Source: an uncultured Eubacteriales bacterium (GTDB taxonomy: Bacteria > Bacillota > Clostridia > Christensenellales > QALW01). Taken from it: 36,605 nucleotides of DNA. Where the stretch lies: positions 1 to 36,605 of the forward strand of contig URYI01000007.1 of NCBI GenBank assembly GCA_900552055.1, given 5' to 3'. Made by a program: the position numbers and the translations under genes. Under the pieces are notes generated by a model. That model ran no database searches. It had not been told where the DNA came from and saw nothing but the letters and a program-made list of their open reading frames with translations. Shown here one piece after another: positions 33,741 to 36,605 of this stretch. Numbering within the stretch: position 1 is the first letter of the stretch; every line of letters begins with the position of its first letter.

Positions 33741-34909
33741 ACGTCGCTGAACCATACAAGCATATCTGCCTGGCCCCTGTTGGCAAAGGCGCTGTAAGGT
33801 ATCAAACGGATTTTTATCCTCTTAAGCTCTCTTCGGGCACGCGAATACAATCCATTTTGATTTACCGCAGCATAGCCCGAAACCGTCAGCGTGTTAAGGC
33901 CTATGCTATCATTATATTCCATGCTATATTCAAAATCCGAGCTGAGGCAAAGCGCATGGAGATTTTCAATGTTATCTATGGATTCAGCACAGTATACAAC
34001 CGGCCCGGCCTGAATACATATTTTATTTACATCCGCCGCCACCCTGCTGTCTGATGTGACTGCAAAGGGCGCCATATCAAATTCTATTTCTATGGGCGTG
34101 CCGTCGTTTATTATTTCCGCATAGCCGCCGTTTAATGTATAGGGCTTATTAAGAGAAAATTTTTCGCACCAGGCAGGAATACGGACTTTGACCGCATCGG
34201 CGCCCTGAGCCGTTATAGAAATTTTCCCTTCAATCGGGTACATTGTTTCCTGCTTACAGGTTATATCTCCGGTTTCCAGCACGCTGGGCGCAAATTGATT
34301 AACATACAGTGTTTTTCCCTCACGGGCATAAATATATTCTCCCAGAACAGGCAGCAGCCTGTTTATATTGGGAGGACAGCAGGAGCATTCAAAGGACTGC
34401 GCACGGGTCAAAATAGGATATCTCAAAGACCCGAAAATACTCTCAAAATGCTCCTGACGCGTAATTTCAAGCGGATTTTCATAAAAGAAGGAGCGTCCGT
34501 CCAGCGAAAGCGATGAAAGCACGCCGTTATACAGCGCCCGTTCTATTACGTCAGCATAAATTGAATTGTTATTCAGCCTCTGCATTCTAAAGCAGAAGAA
34601 CATCAGTCCAATGGCGGCGCAGGTTTCGTTATACGCCTGGCTGTTGGGAAGGTTAAAGGGCTGGGAAAAGCATTCGCCCAGGTAGCATGAGCCTATTCCT
34701 CCCGTTATATACATTTTTCTGCCAATAATATCCTCAAATAAATCCATGCAGGCATTTTTTAAGCCCTCATCCTTTAATTCATACGCCAAATCGGCCATAG
34801 CGCAGTAAAGATACATTGCGCGCACAGCATGCCCCACGGCCGTATGCTGCTCCCGCACGGGCAGATGTGTCTGATTGTAACCGGCCAATTCCCGGCTCCC
34901 AAAGGCCAT
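33725..34909 (-). CDS. GH127 beta-L-arabinofuranosidase, C-terminal part (gene split by in-frame stop)
   Basis: A 394-residue frame holding the catalytic centre. It has GGIGSCYLGECF with E79 (equivalent of the acid/base Glu322 of HypBA1), YNETC with E95 and C97 (Glu338, Cys340 zinc ligands), and CSCCPPN with C175, C177 and C178 (Cys415, Cys417 nucleophile, Cys418). It is in the same frame as the upstream 209-codon part, separated only by TAA and ATT, so the two are one family gene interrupted by a stop codon. ATG at 34909 could allow reinitiation, but no ribosome site is good. The last codons (Thr-Leu-Ser-Leu-stop) lie in the end of MITE copy 4. The enzyme class releases beta-linked L-arabinofuranose from plant glycans; the split copy is probably inactive. 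Confidence 0.88.
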   Translation of the reverse strand: MAFGSRELAGYNQTHLPVREQHTAVGHAVRAMYLYCAMADLAYELKDEGLKNACMDLFEDIIGRKMYITGGIGSCYLGECFSQPFNLPNSQAYNETCAAIGLMFFCFRMQRLNNNSIYADVIERALYNGVLSSLSLDGRSFFYENPLEITRQEHFESIFGSLRYPILTRAQSFECSCCPPNINRLLPVLGEYIYAREGKTLYVNQFAPSVLETGDITCKQETMYPIEGKISITAQGADAVKVRIPAWCEKFSLNKPYTLNGGYAEIINDGTPIEIEFDMAPFAVTSDSRVAADVNKICIQAGPVVYCAESIDNIENLHALCLSSDFEYSMEYNDSIGLNTLTVSGYAAVNQNGLYSRARRELKRIKIRLIPYSAFANRGQADMLVWFSDVTLSL

Positions 34910-34912
34910 AAT

Positions 34913-35542
34913 TTACTTTTCATGCCTGCCCCGCTGTTCTATAAAAAAGCAAGCTAAATCCAAATATTCCTTATTGCCCGTATATCTGTACAGCTTCACC
35001 AGGGCTAATTCTATCTCCTCATGGCCAGGAGTTGCAAAGCCTGCCGATTTTTCCAGCACAAACACCTTGTATATATAGTGGGCATATTTTTCCATAAGCC
35101 TTAAAAAGCGTTTTTTACCCGTAGCCTGGGCGTAAGCAACCGCCGCTTCAAAAAGATGGCCGGCACAGTAAAGCTCATGATTGTTCCTCTCGGTAAAACG
35201 CCCGCTTTCGCATACCGTATAATAAATATTGAAATAGCCGTCCTCACCCTGGTTTGCCTCTATGCAGTCTATAAGGCTTTCTACGCGCTTTTCCAATTCT
35301 TCATTCCGGCAGCCGGCAAGAATATAGGCGGCGCCTTCCATCCATTTGGCTACGTCGCTGTCCCAGAAATAATGAGGCTTATTTTCCTCCCCTTCTTTCC
35401 AGGCGCATTCAAAGGCTTTTATGCGGCCTGTCTCCGCAAATCGGTCGTAAACTGCGTTAATGGTAACCGTTTGATTTAAATCCTGCTTTTTCTTTAAATA
35501 GCCCGAAGTAATCTTCACATCTTTATAGCTTAACGGCAGCAT
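34913..35542 (-). CDS. GH127 beta-L-arabinofuranosidase, N-terminal part (truncated by TAA)
   Basis: A 209-residue frame. GGAGG lies 9 nt before the ATG, inside the 3' end of the AadE-like gene, and the two overlap by 20 nt. It matches the N-terminal alpha-helical barrel of GH127 (DSDVAKWMEGAAYIL, ANQGEDGYFNIYYTV, NHELYCAGHLFEAAVAYAQATGK). After IEQRGRHEK an in-frame TAA (34915-34913) ends it; the same frame continues as the second part. No catalytic residue lies here. A single base change (for example from TAT or TAC) would explain the stop. It is cytoplasmic (no signal peptide). Confidence 0.87.
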   Translation of the reverse strand: MLPLSYKDVKITSGYLKKKQDLNQTVTINAVYDRFAETGRIKAFECAWKEGEENKPHYFWDSDVAKWMEGAAYILAGCRNEELEKRVESLIDCIEANQGEDGYFNIYYTVCESGRFTERNNHELYCAGHLFEAAVAYAQATGKKRFLRLMEKYAHYIYKVFVLEKSAGFATPGHEEIELALVKLYRYTGNKEYLDLACFFIEQRGRHEK

Positions 35543-36407
35543 TTTTCCAGTCCTCCATTACCCATTTAAGATAGGCCAGCATATTAGTTTCGTCCTGCCC
35601 GTTATAAATATAGCCTAAAGAAAGCCCTACCTCCCGCGCCAGCTCTCCAAAGAGACCGCAGGCAGCAGAAACCGCCTTCCAGAGACGGTCATAACTCGCA
35701 TCTGAATATGTGCTCATATATTTTTGATATATCTCCGCAGGCAACAGCCGCTTATAATATTTACCCAGTTTGCCTGCCGAAACCTTAAAATCATTTTTTA
35801 CTCCTATATACCAGTTTATCATATCCTTTAAATCCGAACGCACAATCTCGTTATACATCTCCATAGCGTAAGGCAATTCATCCCTGGCTATTCCCTTTGC
35901 AACATTTTGCAGGCACCACCAGAAATTATTGCAGCAGGAGGAATAAAACAATTCGCTGGGCGGCTTTATAAGATAATCCCTGTCGCTTGCAGGGGGAAAT
36001 TCAGGCAGAAAATTATCTTTATCCAGCAAAAGCACGCTCTGGCTGTCCCCGCTTATCAATTCCGGCTTTTCAATGGGTATAATGGTTAAATCCAGCCTGC
36101 TGCCGTCGGTAAAAAGCATAAGCCAGTTAAAATGCCCGCTGCCGTCAGGGTCCCGCATGGTTTCGGGCATCTGCATAATAAGGCGCTCCCCGAATATATC
36201 TAAAAAGCTCTGATCGTCCAGAAATGAATTAAAATCACGCACAACATATACTATATCATAATCCTGATATTTATCCCTGGGGGCATTGGGATTTGCACGC
36301 GAACCGTTTAAAATCACCCCGCGGACACGCTCGTCCGCGCGTGCAAAGCCCAATATCAAATCATACATTTCTCTTTCAGAACGCATTAAAAACATCCCCT
36401 TTGGCAT
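35523..36407 (-). CDS. AadE-like nucleotidyltransferase (aminoglycoside 6-adenylyltransferase family)
   Basis: A 294-residue protein, the family length. The ATG at 36407 is chosen because GGAGG lies 8 nt upstream; the open frame beyond it runs through a promoter and a palindromic repeat and is not coding. The nucleotidyltransferase core is visible: ILNGSRANPN (~32-41), QDYDIVYVV with D49 and D51, and FNWLMLFTDGSRLDLTIIP. A C-terminal helical domain follows (MINWYIGVKNDF, GKYYKRLLP). ANT(6) enzymes adenylylate streptomycin, but many chromosomal Clostridia homologues have no proven resistance role, so resistance is not claimed. It is co-transcribed and translationally coupled with the GH127 gene. 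Confidence 0.92.
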   Translation of the reverse strand: MPKGMFLMRSEREMYDLILGFARADERVRGVILNGSRANPNAPRDKYQDYDIVYVVRDFNSFLDDQSFLDIFGERLIMQMPETMRDPDGSGHFNWLMLFTDGSRLDLTIIPIEKPELISGDSQSVLLLDKDNFLPEFPPASDRDYLIKPPSELFYSSCCNNFWWCLQNVAKGIARDELPYAMEMYNEIVRSDLKDMINWYIGVKNDFKVSAGKLGKYYKRLLPAEIYQKYMSTYSDASYDRLWKAVSAACGLFGELAREVGLSLGYIYNGQDETNMLAYLKWVMEDWKNAAVKL

Positions 36408-36447
36408 ATCTGCATCCTCCGTGTCGATACAAATTCTATATATTAAT

Positions 36448-36476
36448 ATTATAACACAGCAACCCATACCTGAAAA
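36448..36476 (-). promoter_or_regulatory. Promoter of the aadE-like / GH127 operon
   Basis: On the minus strand, TTTTCA (36476-36471), a 17-nt spacer and TATAAT (36453-36448) preceded by TGT (extended -10). The leader would be ~35 nt. Confidence 0.6.
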
Positions 36477-36522
36477 GACTATGCGGCAGAAAAAGCTGTT
36501 TTTCCGGCAGGGGCGCATAATA

Positions 36523-36605
36523 AAGGGGGCGGGGCGGCTCTTGACAGGCTGCGCCTGTCCGGACCGCGCCTTACGGCGCCGGTCCGGCGGCCGTTCCGGC
36601 CGCAA
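36523..36605. repeat. Second copy of the multi-hairpin palindromic element (cut by window edge)
   Basis: It begins with AAAGGGGGCGG and CGGCTCTTG, as in the outer stem at 5826-5974. Three hairpins then follow without gaps: GACAGGC-TGC-GCCTGTC (36543-36559), CCGGACC-GCGCC-TTAC-GGCGC-C-GGTCCGG (36559-36587) and GCGGCCG-TTC-CGGCCGC (36587-36603). The final CAA is the expected start of the returning arm (CAAGAGCC...), beyond the window. Confidence 0.75.

Noticed and set aside
36408..36605. N-terminal extension of the AadE-like frame to the window edge
   Set aside because: It would translate a promoter and the multi-hairpin repeat; a strong ribosome site supports the ATG at 36407.

Overview
The window reads as mid-GC DNA from a low-GC-type Gram-positive anaerobe, most likely an uncultured gut member of the Clostridia (Bacillota). 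Evidence: strong purine-rich ribosome binding sites, sigma-A type promoters, lipoproteins with Gram-positive style lipoboxes, a SpoIID/LytB protein, DUF5050 lipoproteins, RecD2, ComF, a two-subunit class I fumarase and an IS21 element. No rRNA, tRNA or CRISPR array was recognised. Both window edges cut features: a SpoIID/SH3 gene on the left and a palindromic repeat on the right.

Layout. 1-2593 (-): a long SpoIID/LytB protein with at least five SH3-like repeats, open at the left edge. 3074-9077: two convergent paralogous ~900-residue lipoproteins of unknown function, separated by a 149-bp palindrome holding three hairpins. 9094-9995: two TA-flanked MITE-like elements. 9996-11948 (-): GH36 alpha-galactosidase. 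12598-14845 (-): two tandem signal-peptide/C-terminal-anchor paralogues and a thiamine pyrophosphokinase. 14846-15540: a long non-coding stretch with a large branched inverted-repeat structure. 15624-22240 (+): three DUF5050-like lipoproteins running directly into recD2 and comF. 22462 (+): a CxxC-x17-CxxC zinc-ribbon protein with its own promoter and terminator. 23291-26626 (+): threonylcarbamoyl-AMP synthase, MscS channel and fumarase alpha and beta, closely spaced. 27219-28394 (+): a secreted beta-helix-like surface protein.

28400-36605 is the mobile and decaying part. An IS21 element with perfect 47-bp ends and a 5-bp target duplication has split a ~255-residue membrane protein gene that can be rebuilt in frame from its two halves. 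That gene sits opposite an XRE-family regulator, with a palindromic operator candidate between them. A GH127 beta-L-arabinofuranosidase gene is cut in two by an in-frame TAA, and its 3' end including the stop codon is supplied by a MITE. It overlaps an upstream AadE-like nucleotidyltransferase gene.

The most interesting non-coding content is repetitive. Four MITE copies fall into two subfamilies whose hairpin stems differ in sequence but stay paired. At least two copies of a second repeat type carry an outer stem around three short-loop hairpins. No complete new defence or biosynthetic system could be demonstrated; the best candidates for undescribed biology are the paralogous giant lipoproteins and the multi-hairpin repeat families.
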